From: Terebella lapidaria
Lineage: Eukaryota; Annelida; Polychaeta; Terebellida; Terebellidae
Assembly (NCBI GenBank): GCA_949152475.1
Contig: OX424558.1
Span: 37,396,651-37,460,650 of the forward strand
Direction: 5' to 3'
DNA: 64,000 nucleotides
The notes under the pieces were generated by a model. It saw only the letters and a program-made list of their open reading frames with translations. It ran no database searches and was not told the origin of the DNA. Positions 36,437 to 49,979 of this stretch are shown here, in pieces. The position numbers and the translations under genes were made by a program. Numbering within the stretch: the stretch's first letter is position 1; each line of letters starts with the position of its first letter.

Positions 36437-39161
36437 CACCTCTGTGACTACCCTATTTCAGTTTTGTCCGAGGTGCACCCTTTTGTTTTGCTCTCGTTTT
36501 CAGTCATAAAGAGACCAATGTTGGTCTGAATTATTGAAGATAGTTGCACCTCAATGCCTGGCAAGTGTTTTTATCCAGATTAATATCTGTAATCCATTGA
36601 ATTTAACCACAATGATTTAATTCCACATCGACATATTACAAACAAAGCATATGAAATTGGAATAAACATTATCTCTTGTAGGACCATGTGAACATTGAAG
36701 AATTATTTTGTAGTATGAATTGAAGGAACAATAACGTTATTTCAGTACCAAATACTCTACCACTGCTAAACACGTTAAACTGGCAGGCAAGAAGAGATAA
36801 TTGCTAAATATGCATTAAGACGATTATCCCCCATTAGGATCAATTCATCTTGCATCATGGAATCTTCCACAATTACAGTGCAATGTTTGCGTTATTCTTC
36901 CAGTGTTCCTCACAAGTTCAACTGGTTTGGGATACCTATATGCACTGCAAGAACAACTACGGCATGCAATTCAATAAACTTGTAAAAGTATTTGCAGACA
37001 TGGATAGTTAAAAAAATACCTACTGGATTTCAGAACAGCAGATCAATTTGTACAGTGCTTAAGATGTGCATGAGCAGTGCAGTTGAAGATATCAATATAG
37101 CAAATGGAACAAGTATTTTCGAAATGAATTTAGCATAGACTGTGTATGAAAAATGATCATGTGTGATAAGTATATTAGCTGGGGTCATTTCAGACCGCTG
37201 AGTACTCATTTCGTAATTGGCTAGAAACAATGAGAATAGCTTGAGAGGTGTTCCCTAACTGGGTTGACCAGCCATGCTACTAAAATATTTATTGAAACAA
37301 TTTCAAAATGGCAAAGTAGTGGCTTCCTTCCACTGTTCACACACCCCTTTCCCTGACTGCTCCCTGCACCTTGCATGTAGCTGTTATAAACTGATCATTC
37401 TTGCCATCAACGTAGTTAGGCCCGGGCAACTCAAACAAAGTCCATCTCACACTTTCGAGGCAGTGGGACTTTGTCTAGAGAACGTGTGAGACTTCGCAAG
37501 TAGTGGCTCCGCAAACGCCACCGATGGCAACTTATCGTGCATCGCAATCGAGTTAAAATCCGATTCTGAAGACAATCCCTTCTCAACGTGTGAAAGAGTG
37601 GTTTTCCATGCCTGGTGCTTTCAGTGCAGGCCCGGTGTTTGTTGTCCGGGAAAACTGCGGAAGAACCGCACATTAGGCAAATGTTTTTTGGAAGACATCA
37701 TAGCCTGGATATGGAATGAAATCCATCTGCTTTCGCTTTAGTAGTACAAGAGGCAAAATCATGTTTTCGGTTTTGTGGAAAATTTTCACTGATACCTTGC
37801 AGAAGTGGGACAAAACATCTACATCGACTTGTATGAAAACATTAAAAATTTTGGTTGGTTTATCTAATTGGAGAAAATTAGACAAATTTTGCATTCTGTT
37901 TTGTGGGTTCTATGCTTTGGGCACCATTCATACCAAAATTATGGCGAACAATGCACATGGGGAAAATCAATTTACTTACAAGTGCGTTGTTCGAAATATA
38001 GCCACCGAAATATATCTGTTTGGGTTTCTAGCCATGCCAATAAGAAATCAGATAATTCTTTGTGCCGAAAAATTTGCACACAATGTCATATTTAGTTTCT
38101 TCACGTGACACCCGCAAATTCACTTTGCTTTGATGTATGTGGTAAAGGGAGAAGAAAAGAGTGGAAAAAAGTAAGGCAGTCAAGAGTTATTTGATAGCGG
38201 GCCATTGTGATGAAAATATCTTGCATTACGCACTGACACAAATGATAACTGTAAATATTGATCACAAGATTGCAAAATGAGATAATTATGATAGCGATAT
38301 TAAATCTGTCATGATGTTGGTTCTATCTGCTGTCATGTATGTGTTTTTGTCCTAATATTTATGGGAAAGAAAATCAAAAAGGGAAAGCAGACTCCATGAC
38401 GAAGTATAAAATTATGCATTTTAATACAAAACCTCGGAGATAATTAACTGATGGGGAAAAACAGCAAGAGCTCAATTATCTGATTATGCACACATGTTTT
38501 GACACACACTCATTTTCCATACAAAAAATGGACCACCGCTTATTTCATTACAACGTTGACAAAATGATTACAGAAAAGCGCCAGGACCAATTACACTTCT
38601 CACGGAGTCCGTATTTCACCTTTCTATACCAATGCTAACTCGGCATGCCAGGTACTTCGAATGTTTATTGAGGTACGCATCTCGGTGTGGACAAACCAGG
38701 CATGAAATCATGCGTCCAAATCAAAGCGGATGGTATCGATCTTTCATTTCTGCTTGGTTATGCTTTTTTTTCCTCCTGAACAATGCCAGTTGTAACTTCA
38801 CGCTAGGACGGCACATGTTCATTTTTTTCTTCCCGGATGGAAAGCTTCATTTTGTGGCAATGGTTGCTATTGCAAATGTCCAGGAGCTTTTTGTCACTCT
38901 CGGCATTTATATGGCCGTAATTATCGTAGAATTTGGATGGGACACGTCCAGGAGCTTCCGTTTTGCTGCCATGTTTGATGTGCATGGACAGGTCATGGCA
39001 GAATATGTTGTCGGATGATGTGTTTTTGCTGAGTGGGTTCTCTATTGTCGCAAAGTGTCAGAATTGTAGCGGTGGTCTGTCAGACATTTTTTGCGCTGTG
39101 AAGAACATTTACAATGCACCTAAAAGGGGTAGAAATAGAACCATGTCCAACCAGTTATCTA

Positions 39162-39814
39162 CCGTATTTATTCAATTAGTTCGAACAGCTAAAAATAATT
39201 AAATTTTGAAATGTTCGAATTATTAGATTCACGATAAAATCATCCGTCAAAACGAAAAAAGTCCCAAACCCAGATCGATCATGCCATGGCAGATAGGCCT
39301 ACGCGAGTTGACAGATGCCGCTCATGGAGTCATGCTGGCTGGTTATGGCCTGTACGATTGATAGGTTAACTGCAGACAACTAGCATTTTAAAAAAAAACT
39401 TGAATAACTGGCTGCTAAATCACCGGGTAACTGTAATTTATAATCTCGCATTGATGCTAGATTCTAGTCATATTGCAAGTGCAATCGAGTCACTCGACTC
39501 GGAAAATCTTCAATGGCCCGCAAACCGCCTGGCACTATGAGGTCCGCGCTTTCTGTCACATACCCTAGCATTGGAAGGCCTAATCGCGATCACTGCCACC
39601 TGGCGAATATATCGCTGATTACTCATTTGGTAGTGCTGCCACCTGGCGAGTTGTAAGTTTTGGCAGCTGACTTTGATTTTGTACGTTGTTTCAATCGAAA
39701 TTTCGATCGTAAATTTGACTGTTCGAACTAAACGAGTCAATTTGAAAATTATTTGTTTGAATAATTTCTGGTGTTCGAATTATTAGAGTGTTCGAACTAA
39801 TTGAATAAATACGG
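39162..39814. mobile_element. 653 bp DNA transposon remnant, perfect 26 bp TIRs, TA duplication
   Basis: Both ends read CCGTATTTATTCAATTAGTT followed by CGAACA on the strand leading inward, a perfect 26 bp terminal inverted repeat. The element is flanked by TA on each side (39160-39161 and 39815-39816). Further TTCGAA-containing words lie inside both ends. No transposase ORF remains. The TA duplication and the TIR place it with nonautonomous Tc1/mariner-type elements. Two copies of the word CTGCCACCTGGCGA lie inside, at 39593 and 39636. Confidence 0.85.
39593..39649 (-). promoter_or_regulatory. pair of CTCF-like motifs inside a transposon
   Basis: The minus strand reads TCGCCAGGTGGCAG at 39593-39606 and again at 39636-39649, each 12 of 14 core positions, in the same orientation and 43 bp apart. 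Confidence 0.3.
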
Positions 39815-40068
39815 TATAGCCATATATCTTTTGGAAGACTCCATTGGAAAGCCAACACATCTCCATGCTAAGCAATACACTCCCCGACTGTGATTATGCC
39901 CTTGTATACTATGGAAGTACCCTGTAAGACTCTCACTGCACCATTCTCATCACATCCACGTTGCCCTGTATTTCTCATGGATTCCACTCCAGGGAATAAA
40001 CACAAATGGTGGAGAATCCTTTATTGCGGCTGGTCACAGAACATGCTGCCAGTTGCGATGGTAACAAA

Positions 40069-40085
40069 CCCCCCCCCCCCCCCCC
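40069..40085. repeat. C homopolymer, 17 bp
   Basis: An uninterrupted run of C in intron 55. Confidence 0.9.
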
Positions 40086-41108
40086 ACTCTACACCTCAAG
40101 GCAAGGTCAAGTTATGATATATAGTGGGCACCGCTCATACAAAAGGAATACATGTTGATGCAATTCATTTTTGCCATCATTTAGAAAATTGAAATTTGCA
40201 CCCTGGGACTTCCTATAGTTTGACCTTGGAGACCACTTCATCATCTTTATGGGTTTGCTTCTTCCTGCACTTGCAAGAAAGCTTTGTCATGGAAATTCTG
40301 CCACATATGATCTACTTTTTTAACTTCCTTAGTATGCCTAATAACCGTATATAAAACATCATGTTGGGAAATAGAGTTACAATATCAGATGATGTTGAAC
40401 CAATGTGAGCGAAAATGACGTTCAGCCTTGACCATGAGTTAAAGTTGTATGATTCAGGGTCAATAATTCTGGACGAGGCAAATTTTCAGTGATTCCATGT
40501 GAACTTGACAGTTTTGCATATTATATGCTTGTCAGTGCAATATGTCTTGCTATTATGCAACCGATATTACATCAGTGAGGTCATACAAGGTGATGTAACA
40601 TGTATGCCTCTGAAGTAGTTTTCTCAATACCTTCAGGTCGAGTCCACAACAAGCCTCTGTTCAGTGCCGTTTATTGAACATATCTCACAAAAAGGTAGCT
40701 CTTTGATTATCCGCTGTCATTGTGTCCAACCCCATAACTCTGACAAAAGGACTCAAGAGTTAGGTGGTATCGTCCCCGCCTTATATAGGTAGATACATGT
40801 ATCCATTGATGCAACTTTGTCGATACACCCCTCGAATAGTTGTCCTTGTTGTTTACGTTATTTGCCAGTGAAACATCCCCGTGTTTGCGGAATGTTGGTC
40901 ATCCATTGATTACCAACGAAGGCCGGATTGTGAGTTGCGTCCTGCGTGTTCCAAGGACGTAGACCGTCCTGGGACGCAGGAATTTTGTGACAATGTTGCG
41001 TGCCAAGAGGCCATTTATCGGCGGAGTTTTCTCGGTAATAAAACCGTCCACAGCTGTTGCTGCCAAAGTCAGTCTTCAGGAGGTTTTCTTTGGGATGGAT
41101 TGGCGAGT

Positions 41109-41126
41109 GGGGGGGGGGGGGGGGGG
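41109..41126. repeat. G homopolymer, 18 bp
   Basis: An uninterrupted run of G in intron 55. Confidence 0.9.
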
Positions 41127-41394
41127 CGACATATGAAAAGAAAACTAGTGTGAGGAGTGCTTGCCTCTGAAGACAATCTTCATTGCGGGACAGTGTCCCA
41201 GCCTGCCGCCCATTCATTGTTGTCCTACCATCCTTGGGGCCTAGAAAAACAGAAACAAAAAGCAAAGAATTAATCTCACCTTACTAATAATGGAGCAATT
41301 TGGCAGCTCATCTTCTCAAAGGGAATTTATGCAAGGAAGGTAACAAGACAAGACAGATCTTATGGAGTAAATCAATTTGGACGTTGGAGCGAAT

Positions 41395-41408
41395 CCCCCC
41401 CCCCCCCC
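41395..41408. repeat. C homopolymer, 14 bp
   Basis: An uninterrupted run of C, about 270 bp downstream of the G run at 41109. Confidence 0.9.
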
Positions 41409-44364
41409 AGGGAAAAACAGCAGTGGGGGTCATGTGACATTTTTTGGTGGAATATCATAGATTCGGACACACTTATCAGCTGCAGAGATTGAGAATGTGA
41501 GCTATGTCAGCTCGTGTAGCTTCCATATGTGTACCGCCCTCCCCACTCCTGGGGTTTCCCCGGACATTTGGAAATTCCTACTTGTCTTCGATGTGACGAA
41601 TTAGATTCCTCATGGTCCTCAACGGCAACCATATTGGGTTAAGCTGCCAGCTCAAGTGTGTTTTCGCACAATATCCCAGAGTCTACTGTACCTTTGTCTG
41701 GCAGTACAAGTCTGGATTTAGAGGTCTTACGGTGTCAGATTTCAGTGCGGGTGGCTTCTCGTGGAGTACAAATTGATTTCAAAGTTACTTCGGACACCAA
41801 CAAAGAATGAACTTTTGCTCCAACTTAGATGATTATGTGGGGAAAGAACGTAGAAAAGTAGGGAAAAAATATCAGTGTCACCCAACTAATGGTGAAAACT
41901 TGTACCAGTTCCATGCTTATGGTAGACATCCAACGAAGATCAGAGGCAACTCACGACAAAGCGAGGACGGGATTAAATGCATCCCTCACTTTCCAAGTAT
42001 AAGTTGCATTGTCAACGCGGATCTCACCAGTGACATAATTCCATTGAGTAGCAGAGAGATGTGTCTTGTTGGCACCTCCGAGAGCTACCGACGGAAGAGT
42101 CTAAACAGGAAGCCATTTGTTAGGCAAATAGTTTGTATACGGGAGTTAGGCCCAGTCAGATCACTCGTATTCAGGACACGCCACAAACTCGGGCAAGGAC
42201 ATTGCCCAGTAAATTGCGCACCTTTTTTGACCGAATAGTCTTGCGGTGTGCACCGGTGATTGCATTATGGTGTGGTGATAATTTCAAGAGGTCAATGCCT
42301 ACATGCAGATGAGGGGCCATCTTTTGAGACATATATTTTGCACTGGGATGACCATTGAATGTGGCAAGCAATGTTGGAGTTCTTGACCTCAGCTGTTGCT
42401 TATGGATTAATATCACTTGCAAAGTCACCAACGTTGGCGTCCCGTGGTGCATAATTGAAAACGCGCGCTTTGAATGAGGAGCCGTTTGGATCGATGTGCA
42501 TAATTGCCGTAATAAAGCCTCTCACCTTGCAACTGCAGAATGTCGAGCTTCATTTGAGAGCGGCTTTTGTTTCGGACGAATATTTGTGCAACACTCTGCA
42601 CACCGGCTTTGCCCCATCTGCTCGTAGTAAACCAATCGTGATAGCCGGATGACTGGTACCGGGTAGTAATCATTCACTGCATGTGGGATGTATGCCAGGG
42701 AAAAGGAGGCGAAAATCAATCGGGAACATCAAAATACAGAACATTATCTTCCAATATTGGATTAAATTCACCTGAAACGTGAGCAAAGATTACTACCGCA
42801 TTGATTAGCGCATCAGCCGTGATAGCTGGAACGTGGCGTGTTTACGCCTTGGTGACGTCTTCACTCAACAGTGCAACCTGAAACTTTAAAGGTCCTCTGC
42901 CGGCAATTTTTCCATCCCTAAAAATGACCGGCAGAAGAGCTAGGAAAGTACAAAACTTGGTAGCTGTGAGCTGCATCCGTCGTTCGCCTCGAGGGAAGCA
43001 GGTATTAATTCCTCGTTGACAAACAAACAGCGGCGGGAGCTGAGTCACCCCAGTCATTGATTACGTAAAGCCGACTGACTCGATCCAGCTTCGAGACTGC
43101 AACGGGACAGGACGGGACAAGTCAACACCTCCGAGGCAAGTTTTCCCTGTGGCATTGTGAAGTTTGCGTCCAGTTTCTTCAAGAATTCTTTCTTTTTCGG
43201 CTAACGCCTGGTAGACCAGCCAAATCACTCGTGCCAGAAGTCAACGGAACCGCACATGGTCCATGTCGCTTGGCCATTCTTGGGCAGTGGCCCTTAAAAG
43301 TGTGTCCACTGGAGTGTTAAGTAGCATTCAACACATGGTCAGAGCTGGTGTTCCTCTTTGCAATTGTGCCTGTTTGGCCGAGCAAGTAAGCGAATTTATT
43401 GCAACGGATAATATAACAATTGCAAGGCTCGACACGGTTCAGAATCGAGTTCTTTGAGAGGATCAGCAGTGAAGATTAAATACGAGGACAGATGTCGAAG
43501 ATGGTGGAATCGACCAACATCCGTTGCTCGGAGTCTATAAAATCATCTTTGCAACATACTTCTTGACCTGTTTCTCCGATCAATTGTTGTCTCCGAAAAA
43601 GGCGCAGTGTCTTTTCTTTGTAGCGGATTGGGAAGCTCTTGGTGGACAGTTTTGCTGATGAAATTACTCTGCTTTTAAATAATAGACTGGATTGGACTGT
43701 CTACTGACCCAAAAGTGGTCTTGTCTCGGATTCAGATGTTGATGGATACACTTAACACACTAGGAAAAATGAACGAAAATAACCACAGCTACAATATTGC
43801 AACTTGATACATCCAGCGAGAGCTGTACTTGCTACCATTTGAAGGGTATACCTCCAATTCTGAGATACATACAATTAACGGTATTCTCACTGTTATTGGA
43901 ACTAACCCAACTGTGAGACTGGCCGGCCATATCAGAATTCCACTGTACCAGCTTGAACCATTGGTCTCCAAGGCAACACAATGGATTAATGCTACCAGAT
44001 GTTTCCAGGGATTAATCCATGCTTTAATTACCAGGCTAATGTGCGACTAACCGCTGTGATAATTACCGGCATATCATCCCAGCAACAGATAGTGTTCTGG
44101 AATCTCGGCTACCGATTTTCCATCCGTCAGAATATTTTAGGAATATGCTGGACGATGGACGATGATGACGCCAGCACTGCTACATGATTAGCTAAGGTGT
44201 GGGTGGTTTTCGATTGATCCCTGGCAAAGGTAGAAGGTAGATAACCGTCCCCTGGGGACTGGAATTGGCGGCTCTTCAACTCATTGGCGAGTTTTCTCAG
44301 GAGCTGAGAGCAAACTCCACAGGTGGGCCTTTGAAGATTCATTTTTCTGTCACTCCGAAAAGTA

Positions 44365-44382
44365 CCCCCCCCCCCCCCCCCC
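44365..44382. repeat. C homopolymer, 18 bp
   Basis: An uninterrupted run of C in intron 55. Confidence 0.9.
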
Positions 44383-44875
44383 ATTCACGGTTCACACGCA
44401 CCCCAGTTGGACTGGACCAGACCACCACAGTTATTGATGCTACCTACTTTCGCCCATACCTCGCTGTCCTGGAAGAATCTCATACTAATCCGTTACCTGC
44501 AGTGGAATTGATCAGACAGCACAGTAGAGGAGCTAGCGGGGGCGGCCGTTTGTTGTCCCGAAGTATGATTTATTAATCTGTGCCGGCCCCCACATATAAT
44601 AGACGTGTGGGTTACCACATACAAAGCCATCCGTGACAGGAGTGTTTGCCATGTTGTTGTCCTAACAGTGAAGAGTGTGAAAAAATTCCGTTTTTACTGG
44701 TAAAGGATTTGTTTGCATCAAAAAAATATGCTCTTTGTGAAACGTGCTGCCAGTTTAACCACAACGTGGATTTTCTCTCACATGGATTTGAAGAAAACTG
44801 ACCATGCTCAGATCAGAGTCGCAAATTAAGGAGAAGGCGAATCAAACGGCAGCGGAATTACCAGAAACACTTTAC

Positions 44876-45052
44876 CTGGATTAGCCGTGTGTTATCTCGG
44901 GATAATTGACTGCGAATGGATACGCAGGTGCTGGAGTAACGATAAGTGGGGGATACGTTTTCTCGCCTGGCATGGGTGGAAGTTTTCTTTTCTCTGGCTG
45001 CGGATTGTCGGTTGTCATTCTTGGTGGAGAGGTAGATAGAGATTGCAAACAT
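44876..45052 (-). CDS. possible minus-strand coding exon, function unknown
   Basis: On the minus strand an ATG at 45052 opens 59 codons (MFAISIYLSTKNDNRQ and so on, ending TRLIQ), directly followed by a good donor, CAG then gtaaag. The peptide is rich in Arg, Ser and Thr and matches nothing I know. The +1 frame of the same strand is also open for much of this stretch and contains PQPEKRKLPPMPGEK, so the coding frame is not certain. It would be a gene nested antisense in dystrophin intron 55. A chance ORF next to a chance donor is the main alternative. Confidence 0.22.
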
Positions 45053-45917
45053 TTGCGCCTACCGACCATGTCATGCCACGGAAAGACGGAAACACAGGGC
45101 AAGCATCGCTAGGAGCAACTGGCCATCGCCAGCTGCAGAACGCCACAGTTCTGGAATATTTTCATTCCGTGAAGTGACAGGCCGACTGACCATTCCCTCC
45201 TGGCCCGGGTGTGAATGGCCCTAATGTTACTTCCCATGAGCTGCGTGCACCGAGGCTGTTTGTTTACGAGCTGAACAAACTGTGTATATTAAAGAGTCCT
45301 TGGTTGGGGATAAACTAGCTCTATTGAGCAGTTTTGTATACATGGATCCTGGCATACCTATGCCTTTATTCCCCATAGCTTGCAGTGTTTCAGTTTTGTA
45401 GTGCCAAAAAATAACTAGCCGGCCAATTTGCTATCCGTTTACAGTCCCAGTACCAGTAGCAACAGTAGTCCTTTATCTTTTCAAGCCAAATGGTTGTTGG
45501 ATGGTGGTCTATTGTATTAGTGCGAGAAATGCAAGAAAATCACGTGTATGTGCAGGTGAATTGATAGTTTTCTTCAATGGATTAAATTTTGTGTTCCTAC
45601 TGCAGTGATATTGGATACCGTAAAAGGAAACTGACTCTCTGTTGATATTCATTCAGAATTTCTCGGATATTAGAGTATCAAGTTAGAAGCCACGACATCG
45701 CAGAAGCCACAACATCAATCCATGCTGGAATGTGAGACAGCGGTCGCACCAACGACTGGGTAGTAAGACATCTTACGACATTAATTACGGATTTTACGAG
45801 TGTCCCGGCCATCATGATGTCACGTCTTGTGGAGACGTTCCTTCCCGTTATGAGGCGGGATTATGTGTTTGACTGACGGCAGGTCAAGATAATGATGTCT
45901 ATTAAGGTGTTGCTACG

Positions 45918-46691
45918 ATGCCAGCATCTGTCACATCTCTAGGAGTGAGAACCTTGCAGAATCAAAGAGTGATGCCTTCCGTAAGCCACCAAAGCCTTGA
46001 GAAAGGCACTAAAGTTGATAAACGTTATGCCGGGGCGTCCTTTTCCGGCACGTTACCGACACCTCACAGGGGTCGAACATCAACGAGGTCATCGCAAAAT
46101 GACAATGTGAGGTCACGACCTCACTCGGCCGATCCGAGGTCACAGTCTGGAGCCACGGGGTCACTGCCTTTGGATGGCAAAGCAAGGTCAAGGACACATT
46201 CGTTAGGTCCAAAGTCGCCTGGTGTTGTTGAAAGCGGAACTTTGAAAGTACCAAAAGTCAAGTCACCGCAAAATGGGCCAATAATGACCTCGACCCCACG
46301 GAAGCAACAGCTGGGAAAATCAACAAGTCTTCCAGGCTCCAGTATTGTTGCAGACTACCCAAAGCACAATGGCAACGCCATAAATTACATCAGTGACTAT
46401 GACAGGAATCTCTTGCTCCTGAAGGACCTGACAACTGTCGCGAACCAACTTCGAACGTCGCAAAACAATTCCGACTCCCCGTACAATGATGCCATACTTG
46501 GGAATGACCCACTTGAGGATAGCAGTGGATACTGTGAGGGATCGCCCGGGGGTCGCGCCCAGCGCCCCACGGACATTGACCTCTCCAACGTCAAGTTCCG
46601 GAAGTCCCGGAGTGCCCCGGCGTCGGCGACAAGATCCATGGATATGGAGCTCCTGGAGGAGATCTACTGGGCCCAGGAGAAAATCACACAG
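45918..46691 (+). CDS. dmd: candidate alternative first exon in intron 55 (Dp116-like position), 258 codons
   Basis: An ATG with A at -3 opens 258 codons, with an in-frame TAA only 13 bases upstream of it. The frame runs to the donor CAG then gtcagg at 46692, ending in phase 0 as exon 55 does, so it would splice in frame to exon 56. The protein part is Ser/Pro/Arg-rich and probably disordered, with related basic motifs RSRPHSAD, RSRTHSLG and RKSRSAPA, then a helical end MELLEEIYWAQEKITQ leading toward the next rod repeat. Vertebrate Dp116 also starts in intron 55, but its unique N-terminus is much shorter and not similar by eye. The exon is GC-richer than the surrounding intron. An unrelated nested gene is the main alternative. 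Confidence 0.65.
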
Positions 46692-49600
46692 GTCAGGCCT
46701 CGTCTAAAGTGTATGCTTACAAGCGGAATACAATGAAAAAGTATGTCATTGTCGTAATGTCCAAGAATTTTATATTCATATCGCATTCAGGGAAGTTAGG
46801 TGTGAAGTTTTCTGCTCCCAATAAACCAGTCTGTAGTCAGTCCACAATTCGCAAGTCATGAATTTTACATACAACAATATAGGTGGACGTCAATGTGAAA
46901 GTTGTTCAATGAAAAGTGATTGCAGTTGCTGAAAAAGGAGCACTGTTACTCCATCTAGCTGCAATATTTGGTCAGTTATGACTCACAAGCTCTGGGTGAT
47001 TATATGATATGATGTATGTCTTCTCATTGCTGTGCAGTAAAATTTTTTTCTCCTCGTAGGATGTCAAGAATGTAATTTGCCTCGCAATTGGACAAAATGA
47101 TGGATGTCCGGTAAACGAATTGTACCCCTTTTGGGACTGGGAAGTCCTCCTATGTTTTGGACAATGTTAGACCAGTGTTTGCATATGGAACAGGGTTCCG
47201 TGTTCCGCGTTGGAACCCGTCATGAGCTGCCTAATGCAAATAACTAATATTTACGAGAGCAGGCTAGAAAAGTTAAGTGACAGTTCCCTTTGTGTGTCGA
47301 TGGCCCCCTCCTTGAGCCATGCCTGGACGGGTCAAATGTCCCAACATCTGAACTGTTTGCTTGTGTGTGTGGAATCCGTAATTAGGCGTTCGTTTCCGCT
47401 GCCAGGTCATTCTCGCAGACAATGTGGATGGTAAAGTCAATAATTAGGTTTTCACTCATTCGAGAAAAAAAAACGGATTTAACTTGATAAACTTGGTAAG
47501 AACGTGTTGAAAAGAGGTGTTTTCTGTATAGACGCTAATACAACTACATGACGGCCATCTCATCTCTTCATCTTATTCTCCCGTCGTTGGTTTCTTACAT
47601 CGCTTCTCGTGTGAACGTAATTGTTCCTGTCAACTCAAAGTGAATGCTCCTCAATGGCATCTTGCATTTACGGGAGCGATCTTGTCATACCGTATTGTTT
47701 ATTTATGTGTGATGGGATTTTGCCAATTCCATTGAATGTTGGTTGAGATATCTGCAGTTTGTGGAAATCGACAGGATGAAGAATAAATCCAGTTATTCAA
47801 TTATTTTCTGCGCTTTGTGAAGAATGGGACAATTTTGAATATAATTATGATAATTGGATGAAATATGACCAATATCACTTCCAATATACAATAGTTCTTC
47901 GCACAAAATTCAACAAAACGTACGCACAACAAAAGTACGACAACACAGCCCCCAAAAAATAACTCGACCTGAAATAACTGAAAGACTGGCGTGTCTACGA
48001 TTGAAGTCCTGCTTATAAATTTCTAATCAGCTTTCGAAATTCCAATTCGCGATGGCCTCTGACCACTGCTGAGTAACACGTAATCACCCGTCCGTCTTTC
48101 CGTTCGTCTGCCTGCCCGTGTTCGCGGGGAATCCACAGGTCTGGTGCTCTCCTGCTGCGATACCGAGCCAAGACGTGAGACGTGAAATCAGCGGCTGTCA
48201 CCAGGCGGTTCACGTGGGATATTACCAATTACTTCTTGCCGTTGAAAGTGGCTCGTTGAGATGTCAGGACTGTTCTGGTGCTTGCTGCTAGAAAATTGTG
48301 AATGGATAAATAATCATGGGTTGTGCTATCTTTTCGTTTTGCATTGATATTCTGATTCAAAGCATTGTACATTTGGCTTTCCATAAGGATTAATATTCAG
48401 ATAAGCAAGCCTTAAAACAGAGCCAGATATCATGCAATTTCTAGCTGTGCACTTAAGAACAAAAAAAACATCATGTATTTATGATAATAACTGGGGCACT
48501 AACTCCTGTAGCTGATAAAATATGTAGATGTCGAGAACAGTGTTCTACAGGTAATCAGTTAATGGAAACTGTCGTAGTTTTTGTATCCTCAGGCTGCTCA
48601 TCCAGGTAGTCATGCAAGGGGAGTATTTCTTTATTACGCAATGATGCTGGGGTAATTTATAGCTCTGCAGTACTGCATTTTCCTCTATGTGAAGATAAGT
48701 TAATTTTGCATGCATTCAAGGGTTGGATGTTTTTACTGTCTAGTCTGCCAGAATTAAATTAATAGTTCCTGGAATATAAAAGTACACAGTCTGATATCAG
48801 AAAAGAAAGAGAAAAGGAAATTAGCTGTGCCGTGTTAAAGGTAAATCGGGGGAAGTTTGCCTTCAATGACAATGGAAAATAGGATATTTGACCACAAAAC
48901 TAGAAAAATAGAGCACACCAAAGGCACTGTTCTTGTGTGGATATAAATGATGTTCTCAAAGGTTTCCTGTAGCCAACGGTGGTTCGGTCGGATGCATGGG
49001 TGATAAGGTGGGTTTCATGTAAAACATGAAATGAAAGTTAACTGGAGGTTGTACGCTGGAGAAAACCATGTTTGTCAGTTTCATTGCTCTGAGCAGATAA
49101 ATATGACATCAACCTTGGGATTGGATTGGTGATGTACACAAATGGCCATTTTTGTTGCCCATGAGATTGCCTTTAATTGGTTCTTTAATCTCCTGATAAA
49201 CATTGGATATTTCTGGATAATAGCCAGCAAAACCCGGTATCAAAATCTTGTCATTTATCTCATAAATTCAAAACATTTCGAGTAAAGTTTTGATATTATT
49301 GCTGGACAATCATCGCCCAGTATTTTTCAAACACCAGATTTTTCACTCTTGAAAATTGTCTGCCAAGTGATGTGTCCAGAACTATACAACACCCATGAGT
49401 GTATTTCTAATGCTACTTGTAGTTTTAGATAAAGTGTGTACAAATACTGGCATCTCATGTCTCACATGCCTCAATGACCTCTCCCAGTTCTGAAGGTTGC
49501 TCATGCATAGATTACCGGTACTAAAATCGGCCGCTTATAGGCACACCTCTTAAAGAGCACTTGAGAAGTTTCCTTTTTCGCTGCTCCTTGGGCCTAAAAC

Positions 49601-49979
49601 CCATAGCTAAGAATGTGTTTCTTTCTGTCCAGTATGGAAATGCACGGAAAGAAAATGTACATTTTTGGATAAGTTTACTCTGAAGATGGTGATAACACGA
49701 TAGTGATGTCCTTGTTAAATTTGCCCAACCTCGTTTTCGGAGAGTTCCAACAAACTATTTTGCCCATTCATGACTGGACCTTCGGCCTTCCCCCACGTAA
49801 AATAATTTGCTGCGACTTTGCAAAGTTTAAACTGAAATTTCGGTAAAATTTTCAGCTAATTTTCACTTTCAACTCTAGTTTGAGAATGCAACTGACCATT
49901 CCCCAGTCACAAGGGATTAATTTCGAGATGGATAACCAGTAATGGCTCCGTTCCCTTTGGGACCCCAGTATAATGTGAA

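Noticed and set aside
38632..39018. A 128-codon plus-strand ORF with hydrophobic stretches
   Set aside because: Phe-rich segments arise from T-rich DNA. There is no donor in a useful phase and no domain.
41807..42238. A 143-codon plus-strand ORF in intron 55
   Set aside because: It has an ATG and stop but no recognised domain, and its one possible internal donor is phase 1. This is within what chance gives in 64 kb.
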